Positions 1 through 11,000 of a DNA stretch of 64,000 nucleotides are shown one piece after another. Position numbers and translations under genes: made by a program. The stretch covers positions 13,287,991-13,351,990 of the forward strand of contig CM067062.1 of assembly GCA_033980235.1 (NCBI GenBank), given 5' to 3'. The notes under the pieces were generated by a model. It saw only the letters and a list, made by a program, of their open reading frames with translations. It was not told the origin of the DNA and searched no databases. The DNA comes from Diadema setosum. Lineage: Eukaryota; Echinodermata; Echinoidea; Diadematoida; Diadematidae. Each line of letters begins with the position of its first letter. Position 1 is the first letter of the stretch.

Positions 1-1430
1 CTTTATTGTTTTTAAGCTTTCTCACAAGTGGCATTATTTCTTCCAATGTAAACAAACTATTCATCTCATCATTGTCATTCAATCAATGCGTTACCTCCCT
101 TGGGTCAAATTCTTTCTTACTACATTCACCAGAACTAGCAACCTTCTGACTCAAATTCTTAAAATGACTCATAAATGCTTCTAAGGACACATCTCCCATT
201 CTTCCTCGGCTGTTATCATTTTTGTTTACAATTTCCCAGATTTTTTTTTCTTGGTTGTCACTTTTCAAATTTGTTATCCGTTCGTGTAATTCTTTATAAT
301 AAGTTCTGCATGTCTTTTTCATGCAAGATTTGTATTTTTTAGCTTCCACTCTTAATTTATTAGCAGCATCCATAGTCTTAATTTTAGCAAGTTTATTTTT
401 CAGCCGCATATATTCTAACCTTCACACTCCTTAGAAAACCATGGCTTATTGTCTGTCTGCCTGTGGTTAGTTGCCTTAGTATGAAAACCACTTTGCTGAC
501 GTTTCACTAACCCAATATGTGTTGCTGGGTCCATGAAAATATCACACACATTTTGGCAAATATTATATATAACAACGTGATCGACTATGCCTAAATTGTC
601 TGCATCATCAATCACCATGAGTACCATATCAACCTTGGCTTCAGTAAAATTGTGGCAGTATTCATCCTTCTTACAACCAGACAACTGTCCCATGATACTC
701 TTGTCTGAATAGTAACACTAGTAGGCACATGTAAATGATTGCCTCCAATTGAATCATCAGAATAGGGAGACTCCCTTTGGTAAACATCACATTTATCATC
801 AGTGAACTCTTAAACCACACCCAATAAAATATGAACATCAGAAAGACAAGGGTCAAAGTCACACACCTTAAAATCATTGACATCTGGCATCAACATTGAA
901 GAAACAATAACATAATCAATAACGCTTGAACCATTATTTTTCAAGCAAGTAAATTCACCTTTTCCTTTATCACTACCAAATTTCCCGTTCACATTTTTTA
1001 TATCCAACCCTTAAGCATTTCTATTAGTTTTCTTCCATTATTGTTGACATAAGTATTACTATTGAATCTACAAGTTTCAATGCCAAATTGATCAAGGTTC
1101 TCCTTTGCAACATAAAATTCTGAGCCAATCGTATCAAAACCAACATCAGCTGAAATAATAACAGTCGCTTAATACTATCATCAAAAGAAAGAAAGTCGCT
1201 TAAAAGACCAGTGCGAGAGTTAAAATCACCAAGTAAGCAGATGGGAGAATCATACTTACAAATTATATCAACAATATCTTCAGACAGAGTTTCATAAACC
1301 TCATCATCATGGAACCGAGAACCTTCTGGGGGAATTTAAACAACACCCATTACGAGCTCCACACCACAAACATCCCTGCCAAGTGTAAACCATGTAAAAC
1401 AGATTCAGAAGATAATCTTCTACAATATGA
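1..1430 (-). pseudogene. Non-LTR retrotransposon (CR1/L2-like) endonuclease region, decayed, continues past left edge
   Basis: Read on the minus strand, the broken frames line up as the AP-type endonuclease domain of a non-LTR retrotransposon. From its N-terminal side there is IPPEGSRF near 1,310-1,340, then the catalytic-type motif LLGDFNSRTG near 1,205-1,240, GSSVIDYVIVS near 905-940 and DFDPCLSDVH near 835-865. Beyond these come KPWFSKECEG near 415-445 and a lysine-rich linker at 83-409, which normally precedes the reverse transcriptase. The reverse transcriptase would lie left of base 1. The domain is spread over at least four frames with stops and frameshifts, so it is a dead copy. In living elements this enzyme nicks the target DNA to prime reverse transcription. 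The family assignment (CR1/L2 group) is inferred from motif style; the exact clade is not resolved. Confidence 0.8.
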
Positions 1431-1464
1431 ATACTTAATTTTGCAAAATGATCACGTAGGTTGA

Positions 1465-1918
1465 CTAGCCTTTTGACAAGGCCTCATGGCTAAGGTTTAT
1501 GTCCGACAAATTAGGGCAGTTGAAATTAGACTAATCACAAGCCCCCGGGTTTTCGCGTTCATCCGGTATGCGGGTTTTTTTTTTGTTTTTTGTTTTTTGT
1601 TTTTTGTTTTTTTAAGACGGCACAGATTGGAGCATGGCGCGTATTAAACCTATGGGAAACACGTTGGGTTACGGTTAGGGTTTAGGGTTACGGTTAGGGT
1701 TAGGGTTAAGGTTAGGGTTAGAGTTAGGGATGGGTTAGGGTTAGGGTTAGGGTTAGGGCTTGTGGGTTAGGGTTAGGGTTAGGGTTAGGGTTAGGGTTAG
1801 GGTCCCCAATCTGTGCCGTCTAAAAAAAAAAAGAACACGGCGTACAGCCTGGTCTCGTCTAAGTCGTCACGCGGCGTGGAAATATAGCCTAAGACGCGAG
1901 GCCTTATCAAAAGGCTAG
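1465..1918. repeat. Foldback element with a telomeric-repeat core
   Basis: Two nested pairs of inverted repeats enclose the TTAGGG tract. The outer pair is CTAGCCTTTTGACAAGGCCT at 1,465-1,484 (plus one more C) against its reverse complement at 1,898-1,918, 20 of 21 positions matching. The inner pair is GACGGCACAGATTGG at 1,616-1,630 and its perfect reverse complement at 1,806-1,820, extended by a T-run on the left and an A-run on the right. A third copy of the outer motif, in the right-arm orientation, sits at 1,986-2,006. A GTTTTTT-type repeat occupies 1,577-1,613. No open frame is present. It could be a non-autonomous transposon that captured telomeric DNA, or an interstitial telomere relic flanked by subtelomeric repeats. 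Confidence 0.7.
1665..1803 (+). repeat. Interstitial telomeric repeat tract, TTAGGG
   Basis: About 20 TTAGGG units in plus orientation run through this stretch, with a few variants (TTACGG, TTTAGGG, TTAAGG, TTAGAG) and one short interruption near 1,758. TTAGGG is the ancestral animal telomere repeat. The tract is embedded between inverted repeats and followed by ordinary transposon-rich DNA, so it is internal and not a chromosome end. Confidence 0.95.
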
Positions 1919-2006
1919 AAACCGAGTGGCGCAGCTCGTTCTCGCGTTCACCCGTTTTCACGCAGTTAGTCTCTTTCACAGCCACGAGGCCTTGCCAAAA
2001 GGCTAA

Positions 2007-2404
2007 CTGACAATGGGGTCTGTGCTTCACCCATCAAAAAATTCACTCTCTTCCCAACACCATGGACAGACCAGGGAGGTGATTACCTCCCTGGACAGAC
2101 ACACACACGGACGCATTTACATCGCATCATATCACATCGCATCACATTACATCACACTATTTCACAATGGAACAAGAACTGATAGAATTCCTTTGTGAAC
2201 GTGCGTGGGGTGCGTTATCTATTACTAGAGAGAATATTACGTTTTTAAACGCGTTTAAAAGGTTGATTTCTAGCGTGTTATGATTTGAAATATCACTGTC
2301 GGGGTGTCGCCGCGTTTAAAGCTGTGTAAGATATGTTGAGGTTTCACAATAAAATCGTTTCTTCTTTTCTTTTATTGTTCTTAAGTAACTGATTATATTT
2401 TTCT
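2007..2404. other. Non-coding stretch with a small perfect hairpin
   Basis: No gene is visible. At 2,071-2,094 there is a 10-bp perfect stem, CCAGGGAGGT and its complement, around a 4-base loop (gatt). At about 2,110-2,160 an imperfect ATCAC/ATCGC pentamer repeat follows. A short plus-strand open frame at 2,013-2,198 runs through both and looks like a chance frame. Confidence 0.5.
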
Positions 2405-3696
2405 CCCTTTTACACTTTCACGGATTACTTCACGGATGACTATAGATCGTCATCCGTGGTGTTCCGGCATGCAAAATATCGATTTTCCTCTCACAATGCC
2501 GGTGTGAATACGTTCCCGACTGGGTGTCTACACGGAGAAGTACGGATTCTACACGGACATGTACGGTGCCTACACGGACACACAAGGAACGACCGCGGAC
2601 CACCACAGCGGAAATGATACGGAGCTAACACGGATATCAAGGAAGAGCACGGATGCAACTAGGTCCCTTCTCGGTCTTTACACGGATATATCTAAAATGT
2701 TGAAAGAAGACGTTTACTTTTGCTTTTGATACTGTGTCTTTATCATTCTCGGGCAACATGCCGCTATAGAGCTAATAACAAGCACACGAGAAAATCTACA
2801 GCAGCCTACGTACGCCTCGGCTTGTCGACAAGCAAATCTCTTGTTGCAAAGTTTTATTGTGCGGGAACATCATGACATAAACAAAGCAACAAAAAAAAAA
2901 AGAATCAAAACACATCCCAAAGCAAACAAAAAACACAACAATATCAAGGAAAAGTGTGTGGGTCACTGAAGCTTCTAGCTCAGATGACAACTATACGAAG
3001 AGAATATGAAGAGTTATTGGCTGTACTGATGGAGTAAGATGTGAGCAAATTTCATGGACTTAATGAGCTTGTATTGGCAAAATACACGAATTTTTCATAC
3101 CGGATGGAGCCGATGCTAATACTGACGTCCCGATGTCTTCACGGATTGTCCCGGAATGTGTACGGAGGCAACACGGAATAGCCGGTGCCTACAAGCAAGG
3201 AATACGGAGGCAAGAGTAGACGGCGCCAACAAGGAAGAGTTCGTATTGATTTTCATCCGTGATGTCCGGGATCAAAAATTAAGCGAGCTTAATTTCTTTC
3301 TGCGGACATGCCGGATGATCAAGGATAATGCCGGATGACTTAAAGTGTATCTTTGGCCAACAAATTATTTTGGATTAGAATTGTGTCTGGGAGATTCAGG
3401 AACCGCTGTGGTTCCGTAACCCACTGCAAACAATAGGGTTTGCTGTAGTCTTGCCTCCCAGACCCATTGTGTTTAGAAACTTTCAGAAGCATTATTTCAC
3501 TAATTAATGACCCATTTTCTCTGAAAGTTGGTGCAATGGACTACTGAAATGTGTCTCTTTCACACATCAAAAATAATTTTTTGGGCAAAGATACACTTTA
3601 ACGGAGTGGACACGGTCATGTCGGAAACAGTACGGATGATCCCGGATCGAAGATCCGTGGTCATCCGCGATGCGATCCTTGAAAGTGTAAAAGGGG
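2405..3696. mobile_element. Non-autonomous DNA transposon with ACGGA-rich arms
   Basis: The ends are inverted copies: CCCTTTTACACTTTCACGGA from 2,405, and the complement of CCCCTTTTACACTTTCAAGG ending at 3,696. The similarity continues inward through GATGA and CATCCG motifs on both sides. Both arms are studded with the core ACGGA or ACACGGA, recurring roughly every 10-20 bases, and with its complement TCCGT. There is no transposase. A second element is inserted at 3,340-3,601. The superfamily is not identified because I could not define a target-site duplication; a 10-base direct repeat TTGTTCTTAA lies outside both ends (about 2,376 and 3,732), and its meaning is unclear. Confidence 0.6.
3344..3597. 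mobile_element. TTAA-flanked MITE, nested in the ACGGA-rich element
   Basis: This 254-bp element is bounded by TTAA at 3,340-3,343 and 3,598-3,601. Its ends are inverted, AGTGTATCTTTGGCCAA on the left and the complement of AGTGTATCTTTGCCCAA on the right, continuing into AAATTATTTT. A second inner inverted pair (TTGTGTCTGGGAG near 3,381-3,393 and CTCCCAGACCCA near 3,455-3,466) gives further foldback. TTAA duplication is characteristic of the piggyBac superfamily, but no transposase is present, so that assignment is inferred. Confidence 0.7.
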
Positions 3697-3779
3697 CTTT
3701 AGTGTGTGATTTGACACAGTGTGATCTATTTTTTGTTCTTAAATCTTGATGATATCATATTATTTATGTGTTGTGACTG

Positions 3780-3990
3780 CGAAAGATTTAATCGTTTTTA
3801 TTGTGTGTTTTATACTCGTGTTTCTTCCATACCCCCGAAGGGGCCGTTTCAAGAAATAAAACTAATTTTCATTGACATTGTCATTGTTATTGTTATTGGT
3901 ATTGTTGTTGTTATTGTTATTGTTGTTGTTATTGTTATTGTTATTGTTATTTCTTTGTCATTGTCATTGTCATTGTCATTGTCAGAGTCC
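3780..3990 (+). mobile_element. Non-LTR retrotransposon 3' end with hexanucleotide tail
   Basis: The stretch CCCGAAGGGGCCGTTTCAAG followed by AAATAAAA, at about 3,832-3,860, is matched in inverse orientation at about 4,160-4,200, where it ends a recognisable retrotransposon. It is followed here by an ATTGTT/CATTGT simple repeat up to about 3,985. CR1/L2-like elements commonly end in short tandem repeats instead of poly-A, which fits. Two long open frames across the simple repeat (3,721-3,999 and 3,872-4,084) and one on the minus strand encode only low-complexity peptides and are not genes. Confidence 0.55.
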
Positions 3991-4159
3991 TCCATATAGT
4001 AATAGAGTTCAACTGCGTTGCTGTTACTACGTTCGTTGGGAAACAAACAATAGATGGCAGCAGACTAGTCGGAACGGCGGATGAGTTCTTGACGCAGCTG
4101 TTTTAATAGCCACGTGCGTATTACTGGCACATATGGATTGAGTTATAGTGATACAGTGA

Positions 4160-4820
4160 TTTTTATTTCTTGAACGGCCCCTTCAGGGGCATGGAAGAAA
4201 ACAAGTTTGTATCAACAATCAAAACTTTACAACAAATATGAAAATACATAAAAAGAAGGAAAAAATATATAATTATACATATATAAGCTCTAACAACAAG
4301 CAAAAATAAAGGCAAGAATTGAATAAAATAAAATATACGGACTAATAACAAAAAATACTCTTAAAAAAGAGGTCTTATCTACCATGTAATGTACATAATT
4401 TTACATGACAAAAAAAAATTGAACTTTGACATGATAATTCTACAAAATCTTGAAAGACTCTTTAGTTGCTTGATATTTACATTAAATAATTGATATAACT
4501 CAACGGTATTAGGCCTGCGGTAATAGTAACGTTTAACATACTTCATACGCTCGTCAATGAAAACGGGCATACCAAAACATAGTGAAATTCGTCAACCTGT
4601 ACTTCATGGCTACACAACGAACATATTTCAAGAAGTAGATCAGATGAATAACGACATTTGACAGCTGGCACATTATGGTTACCACATCTAATTTTCATAA
4701 AGATATCCTGTCTCCTACCTTCAAATCTAACAGAATTTTTCTAAACCGATTTCCTGTGTAAAAATTCTGTAATTTAAACATAAACGATTTCTTTCAACTT
4801 CCTCATTCCAGTTTTGATAA
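4160..4820 (-). pseudogene. 5'-truncated CR1/L2-like retrotransposon, C-terminal end of the RT protein
   Basis: Read on the minus strand from about 4,740 to 4,570, the protein contains FMKIRCGNHNVPAV, then a CxxC...H...C knuckle: ICSLCSHEVQVDEFHY and LVCP. After a one-base frameshift it continues as FIDERMKYVKRYYYRRPN and ELYQLFN (4,379-4,570). This order, a (K/R)xRCGNH motif followed by a zinc-knuckle-like CxLC...DEFHxLxxCP segment, is typical of the C-terminus of CR1/L2 reverse transcriptases. An AT-rich 3' untranslated region follows, ending in the GAAGGGGCCGTTC motif near 4,170-4,190 shared with the plus-strand copy at 3,832. The catalytic domain is missing, as expected for 5'-truncated copies. 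Confidence 0.75.
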
Positions 4821-4857
4821 TCTACATCAAGTAATCTACGGTCCATTGACGACTTAA

Positions 4858-5415
4858 AGGAAAGGTAAACCCAAAGAGCAATGTGGATTGAGTGAAAGCA
4901 GCAATATTAGTAGGACACATCAGTGACAGTTTGAAGAAAATCGGACAATCGATGCAAAATTTATGAATTTTTAAAGTTTTGGTGTGGGAACCGCTGGATG
5001 AGGAGACTACTAGAGGTTATAACGTATGAGAGGACAACAATATAAAGGAAATGTAAAGAAATTTTCACAAAAATTCATTTTTCATGAAAACCACAAATTC
5101 CATCAACTTGATACGACATAATGTTAAGGGTAGCAATTATTCCCCCTGTTTTCTGAAAGCGATTAGGGAAGTGCCCTTTCATAATGCTAGAAAAGTGAAT
5201 TTTTGTTGATTTTCCTTTATATTTTGTTTATATTGCAGTCCACTCATACGTCATAGCCTCTAGTAGTCTCCTCATCCAGCGGTTCCAACACCAAAACTTT
5301 AAAAATTCATAACTTTTGTATCGATTGTCCGATTTTCCTCAAACTTTCACTGATGTGTTCTGCTAATGTTGTTGCTTTCACTCAATCCACATTGCTTTTT
5401 GGGTTTACCTTCCCT
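4858..5415. mobile_element. TTAA-flanked MITE with long inverted arms
   Basis: This 558-bp element lies between TTAA at 4,854-4,857 and TTAA at 5,416-5,419. The left arm begins AGGAAAGGTAAACCC and runs through GCAATGTGGATTGAGTGAAA and ACCGCTGGATGAGGAGACTA. The right arm is its inverted copy, with diverged similarity extending to roughly 240 bases per arm around a short central region. No transposase is encoded. Its TTAA duplication and AGG start group it with the elements at 55,788 and 58,197. Confidence 0.8.
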
Positions 5416-5589
5416 TTAATTCAAATTTAAAGAAATGCCTTCATCCCACAGGTTTGACATTCCACTGTTATCTAAAATACTTATGCTGCAGATATTCTTT
5501 CTTGGACGAGCACGAGCTTTTAAATCCCCAAAATTTGTGGTATCCAAATGAATAAGCCAGATTTTTTTTTTCAACCTGGAGACAGGTTG

Positions 5590-5700
5590 GTTTTTAATTT
5601 CACTGAGATAAATATCTTTAAACGAGGCTGTAACCCACAATCCCCGGCGACGCCATCGACATCGACGGCTTTAAACTCATCCGACTGGACGAATCTCAGT
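5590..5700 (+). pseudogene. Fragment of a non-LTR retrotransposon endonuclease
   Basis: On the plus strand, bases about 5,634-5,696 translate as PTIPGDAIDIDGFK then LIRLDESQ and a stop. Upstream, ACGAGGCTG before a TAA resembles a damaged TWLNP. The pattern (E)TWL.PTIP....IDGF.LIR.DR is a familiar N-terminal segment of AP-type endonucleases in non-LTR retrotransposons. Only about 25 residues survive, with a frameshift before and a stop after, so this is a relic and the call rests on motif resemblance. It abuts the start of the satellite array. Confidence 0.5.
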
Positions 5701-8029
5701 AAACGACTTGGAAGGTGAAACGGGCGGGATCTGCCTAAACATTACTTGTATATTCGTTATTTTGAGACATTGAAACGGCCTAGGACACATTTGGGTGAGT
5801 ATAAATGTGTATGTTAGGATATTAGCAACGTGACCTGACCACTCACATAGTGGCACAGGCCGTAGGGGCCTGACAGTTAAGGAGACAGCGTAAGTGCTTG
5901 CCATGTGCAAACGTCATTTATCTAAAATGCTATATATCTATGTATTTCTTTTATTCATAAGAAAGAGTGAAACGGCCTGGGCCACATTGGGGTGGGTATG
6001 AATATATAGCATAGGATGTTAGCAACCTGACCTGACCACTCACATAGTGGCCCAGGCCGTAGGGACCTGACAGTTAAAGGGCCAGTTTATGTGCCTGCCG
6101 TATACAAAGGTCATATATATAAAATGCTATATATTTCTTTTATTCATAAGAGATATTGAAACGGCCTGAGCCACATTGGGGTGGGTATGAATATGTAGCT
6201 TAGGATGTTAGCAACCTGACCTGACCACTCACATAGTGGCCCAGGCCGTAGGGGCCTGACAGTTAAAGGGACAGTGTATGTGCTTGTCATGTAGAAATGT
6301 CATATATATACAATGCTACATATCCATGTATTTCTTTTATTCATAAGAAATATTGAAACGGCCTGGGCCACATTTTGGTGGGTATGAATATGTAGCTTAG
6401 AATGTCAGCAACCTGACCTGACCACTCATGTAGTGGCCCAGGCCGTAGGGGCCTGACAGTTAAAGGGACAGTGTATGTGCTTCTCATGTACAAATGTGAT
6501 ATATATACAATGCTACGTATCCATGTATTTCATTTATTCATAAGAAATAATGAAACGGCCTGGGCCACATTTTGGTGGATATGAATATGTAGCTTAGGAT
6601 CGCAGCAACCTGACCTGACAACTGACATAGTGGCCCAGGCCGTAGGGGCCTGACAGTTAAAGGGACAGTATATGTGCTTGCCATGTACAAATGTCATATA
6701 TATAATGCTGCATATTCATGTATTTCTTTTATTTATAAGAAATATTGAAACGGCCTGGGCCACATTGAGGTTGGTATGAATATGTAGCTTAGGATGTCAG
6801 CAACCTGACCTGACCACTCACATAGTGGCCCAGGCCGTAGGGGCCTGACAGTTAAAGGGACAGTGTATGTGCTTGTCATGTACAAATGTGATATATATAC
6901 AATGCTACATATCCATGTATTTCATTTATTCATAAGAAATATTGAAACGGCCTGGGCCACATTTTGATGGGTATGAATAATATGTAGCTTAGGAGGTCAG
7001 CAACCTGACCTGACCACTCACATAGTGGCCCAGGCCGTAGGGGCCTGACAGTTAAAGGGACAGTGTATGTGCTTCTCATGTACAAATGTGATATATATAC
7101 AATGCTACATATCCATGTATTTCATTTATTCATAAGAAATAGTGAAACGGCCTGGGCCACATTTTGGTGGGTATGAATATGTAGCTTCGGATGTCAACAA
7201 CCTAATCTGACCACTCACATAGTGGCCCAGGCCGTAGGGGCCTGACAGTTAAAGGGACAGTGTATGTGCTTCTCATGTAGAAGTGTCATATATATATACA
7301 ATGCTACATAGCCATGTATTTCATTTATTCATAAGAAATATTCAAACGGCCTGGGCCACATTTTGGTGGGTATGAATATGTAGCTAAGGATTTCAGCAAC
7401 CTGACCTGACCACTCACATAGTGGCCCAGGCCGTAGGGGCCTGACAGTTAAAGGGACAGTGTATGTACTTGCCATGTACAAATGTCATATATATAATGCT
7501 ACTTATTCATGTATTTCTTTTATTTATAAGAAATAGTGAAACGGCCTGGGCCACATTGGGGTGGGTATGAATATGTAGCTTAGAATGTCAGCAACCTGAC
7601 CTGACCACTCACATAGTGGCCCAGGCCGTAGGGGCCTGACAGTTAAAGGGACAGTGTATGTGCTTGTCATGTACAAATGTCATATATATAATGCTACATA
7701 TTCATGTATTTCCTTTATTTATAAGAAATAGTGAAACGGCCTGGGCCACATTGAGGTTGGTATGAATATGTAGCTTAGGATGTCAGCAACCTGACCTGAC
7801 CACTCACATAGTGGCCCAGGCCGTAGGGGCCTGACAGTTAAAGGGACAGTGTATGTGCTTGTCATGTACAAATGTGATATATATACAATGCTACATATCC
7901 ATGTATTTCATTTATTCATAAGAAATAGTGAAACGGCTTGGGCCACATTTTGGTGGATATGAATATGTAGCTAAGGATGTCAGCAACCTGACCTGACCAC
8001 TCACATAGTGGCCCAGGCCGTAGGGGCCT

Positions 8030-11000
8030 GACAGTTAAAGGGACAGTGTATGTGCTTGTCATGTACAAATGTCATATACATACAATGCTACGTATCCATG
8101 TATTTCATTTATTCATAAGAAATAATGAAACGGCCTGGGCCACATTTTGGTGGGTATGAATATGTAGCTTAGGATGGCAGCAACCTGACCTAACAACTGA
8201 CATAGTGGCCCAGGCCGTAGGGGCCTGACAGTTAAAGGGACAGTATATGTGCTTGCCATGTACAAATGTCATATATATAATGCTGCATATTCATGTATTT
8301 CTTTTATTTATAAACAATATTGAAACGGCCTGGGCCACATTGACGTTGGTATGAATATGTAGCTTAGGATGTTAGTAAGCTGACCTGACCACTCACATAG
8401 TGGCCCAGGCCGTAGGGGCCTGACAGTTAAAGGGACAGTGTATGTGCTTGTCATGTAGAAATGTCATATATATAATGCTACTTATTCATGTATTTCTTTT
8501 ATTTATAAGAAATATTGAAACGGCCTGGGCCACATTTTGGTGGGTATGAATATGTAGCTTAGGATGTTAGCAACCTGACCTGACCACTCACATAGTGGCC
8601 CAGGCCGTAGGGGCCTGACAGTTAAAGGGACAGTATATGTGCTTGTCATGTACAAATGTCATATATATAATGCTGCATATTCATGTATTTTCTTTTATTT
8701 ATAAGAAATATTGAAACGGTCTGGGCCACATTGAGGTTGGTATGAATATGTAGCTTAGGATGTCAGCAACCTGACCTGACCACTCACATAGTGGCCCAGG
8801 CCGTAGGGGCCTGACAGTTAAAGGGACAGTGTATGTGCTTGTCATGTACAAATGTGATATATATACAATGCTACATATCCATGTATTTCATTTATTCATA
8901 AGAAATATTGAAACGGCCTGGGCCACATTTTGATGGGTATGAATATGTAGCTTAGAATGTCAGCAACCTGACCTGACCACTCACATAGTGGCCCAGGCCG
9001 TAGGGGCCTGACAGTTAAAGGGACAGTGTATGTGCTTGTCATGTACAAATGTCATATACATACAATGCTACGTATCCATGTATTTCATTTATTCATAAGA
9101 AATAGTGAAACGGCCTGGGCCACATTTTGGTGGATATGAATATGTAGCTAAGGATGTCAGCAACCTGACCTGACCACTCATATAGTGGCCCAGGCCGTAG
9201 GGGCCTGACAGTTAAAGGGACAGTGTACGTACTTGCCATGTACAAATGTCATATATATAATGCTACTTATTCATGTATTTCTTTTATTTATAAGAAATAG
9301 TGAAACGGCCTGGGCCACATTGGGGTGGGTATGAATATGTAGCTTAGGATGTTAGAAACCTGGCCTGACCACTCAGGTAGTGGCCCAGGCCGTAGGGGCC
9401 TGACAGTTAAAGGGACAGTGTATGTGCTTACCATGTACAAATGTCATATATACAATGCTACATATCCATGTATTTCATTTATTCATAAGAAATATTGAAA
9501 CGGCCTGGGCCACATTTTGGTGGGTATCAATATGTAGCTTAGGATGTTAGCAACCTGACCTGACCACTCACATAGTGGCCCAGGCCGTAGGGGCCTGACA
9601 GTTAAAGGGACAGTGTATGTGTTTGTCATGTAGAAATGTCATATATAAAATGCTCCTTATTCATGTATTTCTTTTATTTATAAGAAATAGTGAAACGGCC
9701 TGGGCCACATTTTGGTGGGTATCAATATGTAGCTTAGGATGTTAGCAACTTGACCTGACCACTCACATAGTGGCCCAGGCCGTATGGGCCTGACAGTTAA
9801 AGGGACAGTGTATGTGCTTGTCATGTTGAAATGTCATATATATACAATGCTACATATCCATGTATTTCATTTGTTCATAAGAAATATTGAAACGGCCTGG
9901 GCCACATTTTGGTGGGTATGAATATGTAGCTTAGAATGTCAGCAACATGACTTGACAACTCACATAGTGGCCCAGGCCGTAGGGGCCTGACAGTTAAAGG
10001 GACAGTGTATGTGCTTGTCATGTAGAAATGTCATATATATACAATGCTACATATCCATGTATTTCATTTATTCATAAGAAATATTGAAACGGCCTGGGCC
10101 ACATTTTGGTGGGTATCAATATGTAGCTTAGAATGTCAGCAACCTGACCTGACCACTCACATAGTGGCCCAGGCCGTAGGGGCCTGACAGTTAAAGGGAC
10201 AGTGTATGTGCTTGTCATGTACAAATGTCATATACATACAATGCTACGTATCCATGTATTTCATTTATTCATAAGAAATAGTGAAACGGCCTGGGCCACA
10301 TTTTGGTGGGTATGAATATGTAGCTTAGGATGGCAGCAACCTGACCTAACAACTGACATAGTGGCCCAGGCCGTAGGGGCCTGACAGTTAAAGGGACAGT
10401 ATATGTGCTTGCCATGTACAAATGTCATATATATAATGCTGCATATTCATGTATTTCTTTTATTTATAAACAATATTGAAACGGCCTGGGCCACATTGAC
10501 GTTGGTATGAATATGTAGCTTAGGATGTTAGTAAGCTGACCTGACCACTCACATAGTGGCCCAGGCCGTAGGGGCCTGACAGTTAAAGGGACAGTGTATG
10601 TGCTTGTCATGTAGAAATGTCATATATATAATGCTACTTATTCATGTATTTCTTTTATTTATAAGAAATATTGAAACGGCCTGGGCCACATTTTGGTGGG
10701 TATGAATATGTAGCTTAGGATGTTAGCAACCTGACCTGACCACTCACATAGTGGCCCAGGCCGTAGGGGCCTGACAGTTAAAGGGACAGTATATGTGCTT
10801 GTCATGTACAAATGTCATATATATAATGCTGCATATTCATGTATTTTCTTTTATTTATAAGAAATATTGAAACGGTCTGGGCCACATTGAGGTTGGTATG
10901 AATATGTAGCTTAGGATGTCAGCAACCTGACCTGACCACTCACATAGTGGCCCAGGCCGTAGGGGCCTGACAGTTAAAGGGACAGTGTATGTGCTTGTCA

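Noticed and set aside
3721..4084. Long frames of Ile/Val/Leu or Ser/Leu repeats on both strands
   Set aside because: Low-complexity translation of an ATTGTT/CATTGT simple repeat.
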